NCBI RefSeq assembly: GCF_963675165.1
Contig: NC_087388.1
Coordinates: 2,148,800-2,212,799, forward strand
Direction of reading: 5' to 3'
DNA: 64,000 nucleotides
From: Halichondria panicea
Taxonomy: Eukaryota; Porifera; Demospongiae; Suberitida; Halichondriidae
Positions within the stretch are counted from its first letter, which is position 1; each line of letters opens with the position of its first letter. Below the pieces are notes generated by a model. That model was not told where the DNA came from. It was given only the letters and a program-made list of their open reading frames with translations, and made no database searches. Positions 11,182 to 22,214 of this stretch are shown piece after piece. The position numbers and the translations under genes were made by a program.

Positions 11182-12012
11182 CAGTGGCGGATCCAGAGGT
11201 AGTTCGTTGGGTTCGTACGAACTACCCTTCCACTAAGTTGATACTTTATATTTAATACACCTGGCTAGCTAGCTAGCTAGCTAGCTTACTATACTGTCAT
11301 GACAATAGGGTACAAAGTTCTCTCTGCATAATGTGAGGGTGGGGCTGGTACTCTCTGCATAATATGAGGGTGGGGCTGGCTATATTGACTCATCCAGCCA
11401 CATGGTCCCAGTGATAATTGAGCCTGGCCATGAATCCTAACAAAAGGCTAGATTGCAACCCTCCATTGACTCCTGGAGTAAAGTTTCAGGTAAGGGAGAG
11501 TTCATGGCACTGCATACTGAATGATAGACACTGTATAGATTAATTATAATTGCTATAATAATTATATTGACTAATATAATAATCTAGATGATGCGTCAAG
11601 TCTACAGCCAGTCTCCTCTTCAAGAGAACCACCAGCCACCATCGTCACTCCTCCAGTCATCAACGTCTCTCCAGTCACAACCATCTTTCCTCCAGTCACA
11701 ACTATCTCTCCACTGGAACCACCAGCCACCTCCATCACCCCTCCGTGTTCATCGAAGCAAGCAACGAGATCTTCCGCTGAGGATCAGCCAATGGACATTG
11801 GTGCTCTCCTGAAAGAGAAGAAAGTGCAATCACTATCCCAGAGCATGAGAATGGCTTTGCCTTGTGTTCTTTCAGATATTATAGTTGAAGGGGAATTTGG
11901 TTAATTAATGGGCGTGGCATGTAAAAGGGGGCGTGGTCAACCCAAAAATTTCGGCGCTTCGCGCGGCCAAGAAGTAAGAACCCCCCTTCCTTAAATCCTG
12001 GATCTGCCCCTG
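11182..12012. mobile_element. CAGTGGCGGATCCAG element, copy a, 5-bp TSD, inside Ginger integrase
   Basis: Begins CAGTGGCGGATCCAG and ends CTGGATCTGCCCCTG; the direct repeat AACCG flanks it (11177-11181, 12013-12017). It splits the integrase reading frame between an exon ending HRST and the segment beginning GYSPFFMMFH. Unlike the 390-400 bp family members it is 831 bp and contains an exon-like pair: ATG at 11431 to 11490 ending CAG|GTAAGG, and 11588 onward in a frame rich in Pro, Ser and Thr. That may be captured host sequence. Confidence 0.85.
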
Positions 12013-12809
12013 AACCGGCTATTCGCCATTCTTCATGATGTTTCATCGTGAAGCTCGGCTGCCTATAGAAGCAGATGTAGAGCAAAACGAAACAGTGACC
12101 AGTGAAGATATAGATACAGAGACAACTGCAGATGCTTTTATTGAGAAAATGCTCAAGAGGCAAGAAGATATAAAGAGCATAGCTGGTGAAAACATAAAAA
12201 AATCTCAAAAAAAGCAAAAGGAGTGCTATGATAAACGGCATTCACCAGAGGTATATAATTATACAGCCCTATATATATTATACAGGCTGCATGCAAGTAT
12301 ATATATACACTTGCACATTCATGTGTGCGAATGCTATATTTATGTACGAAGCATATATGATTTCAAACTGTGCAGTTTGTTCTAAGCAAATTAAATACAT
12401 TTTATATTTAGGAACTGCAACCTGGAATCAAGGTTTTGGTTGAGAACACCCAACAAAAGGAGAGGAAAGGTGGAAAGCTCGAAAACAAGTATAGTGGACC
12501 ATACATTATTAAGACCTCAGATGGAAAGGGTGTCTATACCCTTAAGGACTTGGATGGGAAGGTGTTAAAAAAGAAATGTAATATCAAACGTCTCAAGGTA
12601 AATATGAATGTATATAGCTAATCCTATAACTATATATACCATAATTGTGATAAATAACACATGCATATATGGATCCTTCTTCATTGGTTGAACAAAAAGG
12701 TATTTATTTAGCTACCAGCACAGGTGGCAATTTTATACTGCACATATATACATGCATGTAGCCTGCATGCGCATGAGATTCGATCCCTATAATGTAGCTC
12801 TCAGTGGCC

Positions 12810-13065
12810 AAACTCCACCGGATAAATCCAATGGCTCTACCCCACCAGAGAAATCCAATGGCCCTACCCCACCAGAGAAATCCAATGGCCCCACCTCACC
12901 AGAAGATCCAAATGGCCCCACCCCACCGAAGAAATCCAATGGCCCCACCCCACCAGAAGATCCAAATGGCCCCACCCCACCGGAGAAATCCAATGGCCCC
13001 ACCCCACCAGAAGATTCAAATGGCCCCACCCCACCGGAGAAATCCGATGGTCCCACCCCACCAGA
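12810..13065 (+). repeat. 27-bp minisatellite encoding NGPTPPE(K/D)(S/P)
   Basis: About nine tandem copies of a 27-bp unit such as AATGGCCCCACCCCACCAG plus 8 bp. In frame it gives NGPTPPEKS or NGPTPPEDP repeats that link the integrase tail to the protease in the Ginger-like gene. The opposite-strand frames through it are artefacts of the 27-bp period. Confidence 0.85.
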
Positions 13066-14599
13066 ATATATGGACATGGACCTGTGGTGACTCATTTGCA
13101 ACCAATTGATGATGTCCCCTTAGATCGTCCACCACCACCTAAGAGACGAAAGTCTAATCAGTCTGTACCTAAGAGTCAAAAGGTAACTTCTGTCAGCCAC
13201 GTGCACGTGCATGGCATAATTGTCCTGACATTAATTTTGTGATCAGGCACGGTCAATTAATATGTAGAACCTAAGATATACTATTAACTACATAATAATT
13301 ATTGTACATTCTCAGAACCAGGTATGCTGGGAGTCTCTGGATACCTGACTTAGATCTACGTTACAGGGATAGGGCAGTTGTAAAGAGAGGAAAACTATGT
13401 GACAAGCATATGTATGCTGCCCATGAAGTGCTGAGGTATCAGTTCCCTCATCTGCATGGTCTTCAATCGACATTACTTACTCAAAAAGAGTTTAAAGCAA
13501 TGCAATGTCATGACTCTGTTGTAAGAGGTAAGGGTTAGGCTTATATAATGTTATCTCGATGGATCACTAATTATATTACTGTAATGTACATAGTGTATAA
13601 TAATAATTATCGCCTATAATTATATGCAGCCGTTCAGATACTATTTGTTGAGGAAAGAGAGCACTGGGTTGTTTCCAGCCTCACCAATGGAAAACTGAGA
13701 CTATACGACAGCTGTTCAACTGGAGAATTAACCTCAAGTCTTCAAGTACAGCTAGCTCAAATATACGGCAATCAATTTGCGGTAAACAACAAACTCAAAG
13801 TTTACATTGAGCCTGTACAGAAGCAAGAAGGAGAAATGGACTGTGGTGTTTTCAGCATTGCAAATGCATACAATGCTGCACAGGCGAAGAGTACGAAAGA
13901 TGTAACGTATGACTCACAACAAATGCGTTCACACATTCAGCACTGTTTTGAAGCTAAAACGTTCAGCACTTTTCCTCAATCTAAAAATTCGGCAGCAATC
14001 AACAGATGTGATCCCAAACAGATAATCATCGAGCTGTACTGCACTTGTGGTCTTCCAGAGACATATGATAGCCGAATGATCGAGTGTACAAAATGCCAAA
14101 AGTGGTTTCACTTTAAATGCATGAACATCAAGGTCAGGCCAAGAGGATGGCTGTGTATAACATGTAGATCTAATTCATGTTAACTGTATCACCAAATGTT
14201 AAATTGTTATTAAATAGCTAGCTAGCAAGCTATATTATAGACATTGAATATTATTGTTTTGCCATTATTATACGTAGACCATTACTTGTTTTTGCCATTG
14301 ATTCTCGACTCAACCTCCATTACTTCTAATACGTACGACGCTGGCCTCATCTCATACCGATATAATTTATGTGTAGAACCAGGAGTAGTTAACAAGAAGA
14401 AGCATGTATACGTGTACATATAATTATAATGGTTTATTGAAAGCAGTTTATAGTGACAGTTAATTAAATTTGAGGGATCAGGCCCTCTTGTAGCAAGAGT
14501 GATGTAGCATCACGTAGGGGTCCATGATTTGATGATCTTGTTCCGTAGGGGTCCATGATTATTTTGATGATCTTGTTCCGTATATAGGGGTCCATGATT

Positions 14600-15364
14600 T
14601 GATGATCTTGTTCCACGGATGCACATAATTGAAGATCGGACGGCAGCGAAGGATAGCTTGCACCTTAGCCAACTGATTACTACTGAGTATAGTTTTTCCC
14701 TTATTTCCAGGCGAGCATGTCTGCTAGTCTTTTGTAGAAGGTGGCGGCCTCTTGCCCCAGTCCACCTGTGGTTTATAGAAGACGTCGACGAGGGGATGAA
14801 AACTCCTTGCTCAATGTCTCTGACGCGTTGGCCGTAAGCCCGTTTATTTTTGTCCTCATGTTTCTTGTACCTCATGTTTCTTGTAGGCAGCTTTGATGGT
14901 TCTGGAGCTGTTGCTGGGTGCATTCGGGTACATCAAAATATGCGTTTTGAACAGCAAACCAGAACCTCTTGCACGGATGTCTAAGCGGGCATTGTCAGTG
15001 GTTAAATGGCTGAGCGGTGGGATAAAGATTCTCGCTTAGTGGTTGTAGTCGGGGTTCTCATGTTCTGTGGCAACATTGTGGCAGACTTTGGTGAGAAGTG
15101 AAGCAGTCAGGTCACGTAGCTCGTTATGCCTTCTAGTTGGGAAGTCGCCCTTTGGTAAAAACCATTGCGCATGGTTTGCTGAGAAGGCTGAGCCACAGTT
15201 GCACTTAGTTGGGGTTGATGGCAGTGGCCAGCCATAACAAATACAGGGTGCATCTCTGAAACCGTGGTCATCAATAGGTAGAACTGAAAGCCACCTTCAG
15301 AGGTTGCACCTGGCAGCTTGCTCATCGATGAGGCACCTTTCTCTCCTGGTACATGGTAGAACAT
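14600..15364 (-). pseudogene. Retroelement polyprotein C-terminal fragment, decayed
   Basis: On the minus strand, scattered frames give (from 15190 down) a KGxLPN..xxAT..DCFT segment, then RFWFAVQNAYFDVPE and finally YKKHEDKNKRAYGQRVRDIE with WLRCKLSFAAVRSSIMCIRG. These match a conserved C-terminal region I know from reverse-transcriptase-bearing elements common in sponge, cnidarian and fish assemblies. Several stops and frameshifts break it. It lies inside the right half of the Ginger-like element, so it was inserted or captured there. The exact retroelement clade is not determinable from this piece. Confidence 0.55.
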
Positions 15365-15470
15365 TGCGTTGCTATCTCGAGGGGGGCCCTAAATCACTAT
15401 GGGGGGCCTATATCACTAGTGCAATAGGCCCCCCCCCTAACACCCCAAATCGCTAGCGTTTTAGGGCCGG

Positions 15471-16624
15471 TGTCATAAAATTTTAGGCCCCCCATGAGAT
15501 TGGGCCCTCCCCAGGCCTAGAATTTTAACATTTTAGGCCCCCTCTTAAAATTTTAGGCCCCCCATTAACAGCGCAACAGCGGTAACATTATGTGACAGTG
15601 CATTCTCAAAATACACCAATACAGTCTTCTATGGTCTTCACAGTCTATGCAGTGCCAGTTACTGAATGCAGCTCTCCTCACACACACACATTTCATGCAT
15701 GTACAGTAGTATACCACAGGGCACTGGTCTCACAGCCATCACACTGGACCATGTCATTCTATGAATCAGGCCTCATGCAGCACAAAGCACATAGATCTAT
15801 AGGTGCCAACTGTCCCGAATTGGTCAGGAGTCTGGACTGTCCAAGATTACCCTTGTCTTGAAAGGAAACTGCTTGTGATTCCACCATAGATACAACAGTT
15901 TCTCTCTTGACTTCTATCTATGATTCCACATTACTTGAGATCTGAGCCAGTGATGCTATTGGAGCATCGGATCCCCACAACAATTTACATCTTCTATGTA
16001 GGCAAACATGGAGGAAGATATGAATTGTTGTTTTTGCACTGAAAATTGTGTGCTTTATACTTTATAATAATTATGAATTCACAAAATTTTGCCTCCTTTG
16101 GCGGCCAGCCGCTTGGGGATAACGCCGCCATGTTTTGTCCTGAAATTTGACAGAGAAAGTAAGCACGAAGTTGCCAATAATGGCGATAGCTATGCACAAC
16201 ATCGATTATCTTACAGGCAGATCCAAAATTGCAGAGCTGCATCAAAGCATTTAACTCTTATAGCTATAAGCATGAGTAACTCGAGGCTAGAGTATAACTT
16301 GAAAGGTAAATCTTCCTTCACTTTGAATTCCATGATAGAATAATAATGCAAACATTTTTGCTACTTTGATACAGAGTCTTTGCATGCATGCAGTCTCTTT
16401 GATGCTTTGTCAACTAATAGAGCTAACCTTACCATATTATTATATCTCTTTGACTTCGTTCTATCGTGCAGAAAAGGATAGCAGAAGAGGGGGGCCTAGA
16501 ATTTTAACAGATTGGACCCCCTGGGGGGCCTAAACTGTTAACATTCTAGGCCCGGGGGGTCCAAAATTTTAAAATTCTAGGCCCTGGGGGGGCCTGAACA
16601 TGGGGGGCCCAAAATTTTATGACA
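15471..16624. mobile_element. Non-autonomous TGTCATAAAATTTTAGG element, copy 2, CCGG TSD
   Basis: Same termini and interior as 8408-9408, bounded by CCGG at 15467-15470 and 16625-16628. It is inserted within the right terminal region of the Ginger-like element, separating its CGCTAGCGTTTTAGGG block from its outermost TIR. It carries about 150 bp more than copy 1, including a block near 16064-16130. Confidence 0.8.
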
Positions 16625-16671
16625 CCGGGGGCCCCAAAATAAGGGGGGGGCCCATATCGCTTCTACACCGG

Positions 16672-17787
16672 TGCTGGAGGTGCCAAAGCTACATAACATA
16701 CGAATAGTGGGTAATGATCAACCATGATTGTTGTTAAAAACGATCGATGCCAAAAGTTCAAGTCTAAAAATTGATGGCTGCAAGTATGTCAGCAGAGCCT
16801 TGCAGCTCTCTGCTCACTCTTGCAGCTACCAATAGTTAGCGTTCTAGTGCAGAGCTAACTACTAAGTAGAGTAGTAACACTCGGTGAACAAGTTTTGCTA
16901 CGGACTCTTCTGAAAAGGCTGCAATGGCATTCCAAGTAAGCAAAACTAGGCATATTAAACTCGAGAACGAAGCATTATTTTGCAAATCCACGAATTAAAA
17001 TCCAAGAGCACTCATGGAAGGCTTAATTGATGCAGAATTAACACTTGTTCAATAGAGCTCCTATTTTCAGTTGTTTTGTTTATTGGGTCCAATCAGTACA
17101 GTGTACACAGTCTGTGAGAAAGTTATCTTACACGTGTTTGCTGAAATAAAGGAAATGTACGTGTGAAGCCTTTTGTTTTCTTCAAAACTATATAGCTAAT
17201 TTTCTTTAGTACTAATAGGAGGTCTGTGTGTGTATATGAAGCTAGGCAACCGATTAGAAACCACTCCATCAAGTACTTTAAGTTCAAGACAAGTAGATCT
17301 ACCTATTGCTGAAGGAAGTCAGAAAGAAACAAGTTTTCATGGACCAAATGTACAATTAAGCTAAAGCTCTCATTTCTGAGTTAAATGATGCTGACCAACC
17401 TTATAGGAATGTTGACGCACATTGTCCCCCAAAGGTAGTGACAGTACCCATAATCGACGCTCGAGAGCTTCAAAGATGTAATGAGAGCATGATCAGGTCA
17501 AGGGGCTATTGACCACATCTGCATGTCATCATGGGTGTTATATAAGGACAGTGTTTCAGTATACGTACACACAGGCTGTATAGGAAAGTTGTATTATAGT
17601 ATAGCCTTATAGAGTCTAATGTTGAAATAGAAGAACTGTATAGGTGTGAATGTGTACATTATTCATTTCCTCTCAAAAGATTGAAACACCTGTTTTACAA
17701 AGTTAATATAAATACATATAATATAGCATGTAACTATACTAGAGTTTCAGTTTGTCAGATTGTGAGTACTAGTAGCAATTAATAGTG
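16672..17787. other. Spacer between Ginger-like element and membrane-protein pseudogene
   Basis: No coding segment, inverted repeat or tandem array that I can support. The first bases, after the CCGG at 16668-16671, continue the sequence interrupted at 8404, so they mark the far side of the transposon cluster. Confidence 0.4.
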
Positions 17788-19347
17788 ATGAGTCTCTTTG
17801 TCATCATCTTTGTACTGAACGCAGCCCTTAGGTTAGTGTCAAGTCAGCCTTGTCCTACTTGGTTTATTCTCGAGTCAAACCAGTGCGTGTGTGGTACAAC
17901 ATTTCCCGGTAACATTTTGGATTGCTCGCAGCTGCTCAACACGACTACAATACGAAGTGGCTATTGCCTTACGCTAGATAACGCAACACAGGAAGAGCTG
18001 TTTGGAGCATGTCCGTACAATTCAAACAGTTCATTTCTCACCTTCTTCGATGTGCCGTCTGATGTGTTACAACTAGATGAAGTAATGTGTTCACCTCTGA
18101 ATCGTACGGGAGTCATGTGCAGTGAGTGTCAGTCTGGGTTAGGGCCCACACTGTTCTCCAAATTCAGGGAATGTAAGAAGTGTATGAGTAGCTGGTTGGG
18201 CTGGACTGTGTTGTTAGTACGATTTGTTCTTCCCTCCACCTTTTTCTGTGTGCTTATTATTATTCAAATTAATATAGGTTCTCCAGCTTTAAATCTTTTT
18301 GTGTTAACTGCTCAGCAAGTAAGCAAACTAATCCATTTCTTATCAATAACCATGTGCTGTCTAAAGGGTATACACAACAGAACAAGTTTGTAGCTGATAT
18401 TTACGGCCTATTTTCTTTGGATTTCTTTAGTTTTGGAATCCCATCATTTTGTATTCAAGACTTAGAGAAAATAAGCATGTTAACTCTAGTAGCTTTTAAC
18501 TACGTTGAAGCTCTCTATCCAATTATCTTCACTGTCCTCATATATATATGTATCACACTTCATGATAATGGATACCGAATTGTTGTTATTTGCTGGAGGC
18601 CGTTTCGCAAGTCCCTTATGAAATGTCGGCGACATTGGAACTTGAAAGGTTCTGTGATCAATGCATTTGCAACTTTCTTGATACTGTCTTACAATAAAAC
18701 ATGTTCAACATCATTGTCCCTAATGCAGCCAGTTAAACTTTGGGATAAGCACGGAAATTGGTCTTGGCGAGTGTATTTCGATATGATATTCGGTTGATTC
18801 ACCTGAGTACATTGTGTCTGCGTCTTTGGCCTCTACCATCACTATGGTTGTCGTCATTTTTCCAGCTCTGTTCATTCTTGTGTATCAGAATAAAAGATTT
18901 GGAAAGTGTCTTTCTGTTTGCAGAATAAAATTTGCTCTAATTCGTGAGATGGCAAAACTCCTCTAAAGTGGGTTTAAAGATGGGTCTTCACAAGGCACAC
19001 GAGACTACAGATGGTTTGCTGGATTCTATCTATTGCTGCGAGTTATTTTAGTCTTCATACTTGGTCAGGACAATCATTTGGCTATGTATGTGACCATATT
19101 CAGTGTCCTAACTCTACTGACTGCTACCCTGCGTCCATACAAGGTAAATCGATACAATTTAGTTGATTTGGTGATCTGGTTGTTTTCGGTAATTGTCGTT
19201 ACATGGTACAGTTATTTAAAAGAGAAAGGTGCTCATTGGAGTGGATCGATTTACGTGGTAGGAAGCTTTCCATTTTTATACATTTTGTGTGATATTTGTT
19301 TAGCCGGTGTATCTTTTATTATCAAGGAAACGATCACAAAATGCTGA
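17788..19347 (+). pseudogene. Cys-rich multipass membrane protein of a sponge-expanded family, frameshifted
   Basis: ATG at 17788 opens a signal peptide (MSLFVIIFVLNAALRLVSSQ) followed by a Cys-rich extracellular domain with N-glycosylation sites and the segment MCSECQSGLGPTLFSK. After that comes a first membrane helix (LLVRFVLPSTFFCVLIII). The homology then jumps frame near 18355-18365 to a segment with FSFGIPSFCIQDLEK, IFTVLIYICITLHDNGYR and KGSVINAFATFLILSY. It jumps frame again near 18795 (DSPEYIVSASLAS), meets TAA at 18964-18966, and continues to several more helices ending at 19347. I recognise the overall pattern from a large, functionally uncharacterised multipass family in Amphimedon and some cnidarians. 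Two frameshifts and one stop indicate a pseudogene, unless short introns or assembly errors explain them. No function is assigned. Confidence 0.7.
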
Positions 19348-20160
19348 GCGAGCTCTTTTGATTTCATCAATCAACACGGAAGCTGACACTCTTCCCGATC
19401 GACTGCTCAATCCGAAAAGATACAAGTTTTGAGTCACCAGTTTGTCAACCACAGCATACTGGATATTTTGATTTCACTCAGTTTGACGTATATAGCTATT
19501 TATATATATATAATAGAGATCCATATAGACGGACGGCTGTGATATGTAATTATGTTCATACAAATTGTTTTTGACTTTTATATTGAGGGCTACGATAACA
19601 ATATTCATGGTAACCTTTTATGTAGTCTAGCTACGTATATACAGTACTAGTTTGGCCCAACAACCAACTAAAGTGTTGTACTTGCATATGTTTAGAATGT
19701 CTCGAAAGTCTCAATTATGTCTGCTTTATGTGGTACTTAACTGCATGATATGCTTATAAACTTCTACATAAACTTTTAGCTGGTTGGAGTTTATCACCGT
19801 GCATGATAGAAGCGCATAACAACCAAGGAATCCAATGGTACATGACATTTTGCACTATGACAAAGTTATGGCAACATTAAGAGGGCCATTCAATACGTTT
19901 AGGTTGTCAGGCATCCTAAATTCGGCAATCTAAGTATTGTGGATTAATTAAACGGGAAGTACATATAGATAGTCCACTATATGCAGTTAATTAGGAAATG
20001 CCGCATGCATGGCAATGGACGCTATAGAATAGAGTCTGAGGGATAGCTTTAAATTAATTTTAGTGAACATTTTGTTTGTAGAAAAAGGGTGGATGCAGGC
20101 AATGCTCATGACACTAGAAAAAGGACTGTGATAATATGTTGTTTAATTAACGTCAATTAA
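19348..20160. other. Spacer before segmental duplication block 2
   Basis: AT-rich; no gene, array or inverted repeat supported. Similarity with block 3 begins at about 20165 (matching 56045), so the duplication boundary lies at its right edge. Confidence 0.4.
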
Positions 20161-20239
20161 ACGATTTACCACGAACAGGTATAGTATGACGACACACATG
20201 TGCTGTGTTTGGAAATTGGTTCTACTGCTTTCAAAAATG

Positions 20240-20480
20240 CACTCAAGAGCTGCTATTATGAATGGCAGCACTAACATGTCCCCTCTATACACACTGCAGG
20301 CCGGTGCTGACAAATAGGGTGGTCTGACATGCAGCCAACGAATGAGTGAAAGCTGTATATCCCCCGTGATTGGTGGAAAGGGTGGTGGCAGTAACGTGTT
20401 TGCTCAAGCCTCTGGTCAACACAGTACAAGAAGCCATTCAAGCTGCCAGAGAGTTTGCCTTTCATAATGTAAGTCCTTTT
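20240..20480 (+). pseudogene. Alanyl-tRNA-synthetase C-terminal-like exon, broken copy
   Basis: Same sequence as the exon at 56184-56348 but with a small duplication or insertion after the acceptor (GGCCGGTGCTGACAAATAGG) and frame loss. The GGKGGGSNV-encoding stretch and a following donor-like GTAAGT (20469) remain. Read as a relic of the duplicated unit. Confidence 0.5.
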
Positions 20481-21390
20481 TCAATAAGCATAAATATTTT
20501 TGCTCTGTATTGCATAATATGCTGTGCATTTTTTTGATAAAGTGTTCAAGACATGCAGTGAATGGTTCATGGTTCTCGGTAATAATTAGCCGTAAGACTT
20601 TGATTTAAATCTAGATCTTATATACTGCCATAATTAATTACAGTAGATCTACATCCTATATAATTTATGTATAGATCTAGATCTGTATAGTGTTTTCCCT
20701 ATAGCTCCTATACGGTATAATAATGGTTGCTGAGAAATTAGTGCACATGCAATTAACCTACCTATATACCTATATATATACATATCATGAACAATACATT
20801 ATACAATAGCAGTGCTGCTATATTGTGTGGTCCAACTGTGAATACAGTTTCTGAGAATAACTTTTCTGTGCTAGATCTATAGTTTATACCTGCATTACAT
20901 AATGTTTGGGTTTGTGGGTAGTCTCCCTTAAAATCACCAGCCAAATAAACACTACATATTTGGTCAACAATAATTATAATACTAAAGATTTACAGCTTCT
21001 ACCTTAAAACCTGCTATCTGTTGTGTGTCAAACTGGTCCTGTCTGAGACACCACTCTATATGCTTGCAAGAGCTAAATTGTTACCTTGAAGCCTAGTCTA
21101 TCTATAGTGGTAAGTAATATATAGATGTACTAGATCTTTAACCCAGGAATTTTTATGCCGTACAGAAATAATAAAGATATACGACTTGTTATAGTCTTCC
21201 GTTTGTCTGCGTGTATGTCTGTGATTCTGTCTGCTCACCTGGGAAGTTAGGGGGCCCATGCATGAAATGAATTTGTTTAACTGAATTTGACTGTGCTGTG
21301 GTACATTCTAGTATAGTGTTTGACGATTGATTGAATTATATCCATTCTCCCCGAAAAATATTCTGTACAGTATAAAAACACTTGGGAGAA

Positions 21391-21642
21391 TACCGTATAG
21401 CGTGAAATTTTCGAGGTACATATATTTCGTGGATTGGCCACTAAAAGCATTTCGTTGCACATGTTCGCGGAATGACTGCTTACCGGAAGCCACGCCTTTA
21501 AATCTTTGTACGTTATAGCAGATAATTCTAATTAAAGAAAAATTTTCGTGGACTTAATTTTTGTGTAGGATTGCTAATTACCCACGAAATCCGCGAAAAT
21601 TAAGCCCCTCGAAAAATTCGCACTGTACGGTAGTTTTCGTAA
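21391..21642. mobile_element. ACCGTATAGCG-type MITE
   Basis: Ends TACCGTATAGCG and CACTGTACGGTA with interior (TTTCGTGGA, TTACCGGAAGCCACGCC, GGATTGCTAATTACCCACGAAA) that recurs in reverse orientation at 25013-25215. Confidence 0.65.
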
Positions 21643-21825
21643 CTTTTACCTTTGAGACATATCTTTCCTTGACGGTACATCTATCCAACTCAATGCTAGG
21701 CGGGGAGGCCCTTTCCTTCCACTGGCACTGGGATAGCCTCAGCACAACAATATTTTTGATACTAAACTTCGTTCGAATAAAAGTAACCAAAAGCTATAGA
21801 TATATAGCTATTTTGCATGCCTTTA

Positions 21826-22214
21826 CAGTGGCGGATCCAGGAAAAATGAAAGGGGGGGGTCCAAAGTAACGAGTGCGAGTAGTGAAAGTCACGCGCAGCG
21901 CGAATTTTTTGGGGTTACGCCCACTTCCGGTTACACGTGACTAGGGAAAATCCCATACTCAGCTAGGGGAAGTCCCATAATAGACTTGCGTAGAGCTAGC
22001 TCGAGCTAGCCAGTAGCTAGCTGCCACGAACAGTCAACTAGCTAGCCTAGGCTAACCTGAACACTCCTTTGGCAGTTGATACATTAAAACAACAATCATT
22101 GAATCAAATTACAATAGCTACAAAAACTGATAAATAGCTAGCTGGAGTCATTAAAGTTAACTTCAAAAGGGGGGGTCAAGGGACCCCATGGGCCCTCCTC
22201 TGGATCCGCCACTG
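21826..22214. mobile_element. CAGTGGCGGATCCAG element, copy b, 5-bp TSD CTTTA
   Basis: 389 bp with perfect 15-bp inverted ends CAGTGGCGGATCCAG/CTGGATCCGCCACTG and direct repeat CTTTA at 21821-21825 and 22215-22219. Block 3 has the unoccupied site (GCATGCCTTTAGCCC at about 58062), so the insertion postdates the duplication. Confidence 0.9.

Larger units (their letters stand above)
9968..14183 (+). pseudogene. Ginger-type transposase with Ulp1 protease and PHD finger, disabled
   Basis: The frame starts at ATG 9968 and meets an in-frame TAG at 10031, then continues with YPPDADKKEKRGLRKRAKYF and the integrase H2C2 finger (HGQAHLGRDKT, YYWPNM). An intron at 10330-10400 follows. The integrase core shows GMDLVGPLPVTPAG and DYYTKW for the first Asp, then a SDQG-like site where the Gln position is TAA at 10757, then TNGLTERFNQTICRSL with the catalytic Glu. 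A frameshift lies between about 10450 and 10500. An 831-bp element (11182-12012) interrupts the next segment. After that come a GPY/F-like module (KYSGPYIIK, 12440-12600), a Pro-rich 27-bp repeat tract (12810-13065), and a C48 Ulp1-like protease with REHWVVSS, LYDSCS and MDCGVFSIA (His, Asp, Cys). A C4HC3 PHD finger ends it, stop 14181-14183. This is a single multidomain gene with introns, inactivated by at least four lesions. Confidence 0.8.
9413..16667 (+). mobile_element. Ginger-like DNA transposon (7.3 kb), CCGG TSD
   Basis: Inverted termini TGTAGAAGCGATATGGG and CCCATATCGCTTCTACA are followed by G/C-rich subterminal repeats (CCCTAAAACGCTAGCGATTTGG on the left, its complement near 15445-15466 on the right). 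The flanking target duplication is CCGG at 9409-9412 and 16668-16671. The cargo at 9968-14183 encodes an H2C2 zinc finger, integrase core, GPY/F-like module, Ulp1-like protease and PHD finger, the set I know from Ginger1 elements (cut-and-paste transposons whose transposase is related to Gypsy integrase). The right part contains a fragment of an unrelated retroelement (about 14600-15364 minus) and a second CCGG-type element (15471-16624). The coding region is disabled, so this copy is probably dead. Confidence 0.8.

Noticed and set aside
12810-13065. CRISPR-like array from short regular repeats
   Set aside because: Repeats are contiguous with no unique spacers and encode a peptide repeat; the genome is eukaryotic.
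12787-13101. Minus-strand Gly-rich frames opposite the Pro-rich repeat
   Set aside because: Antisense shadow of the 27-bp minisatellite in the Ginger-like gene.
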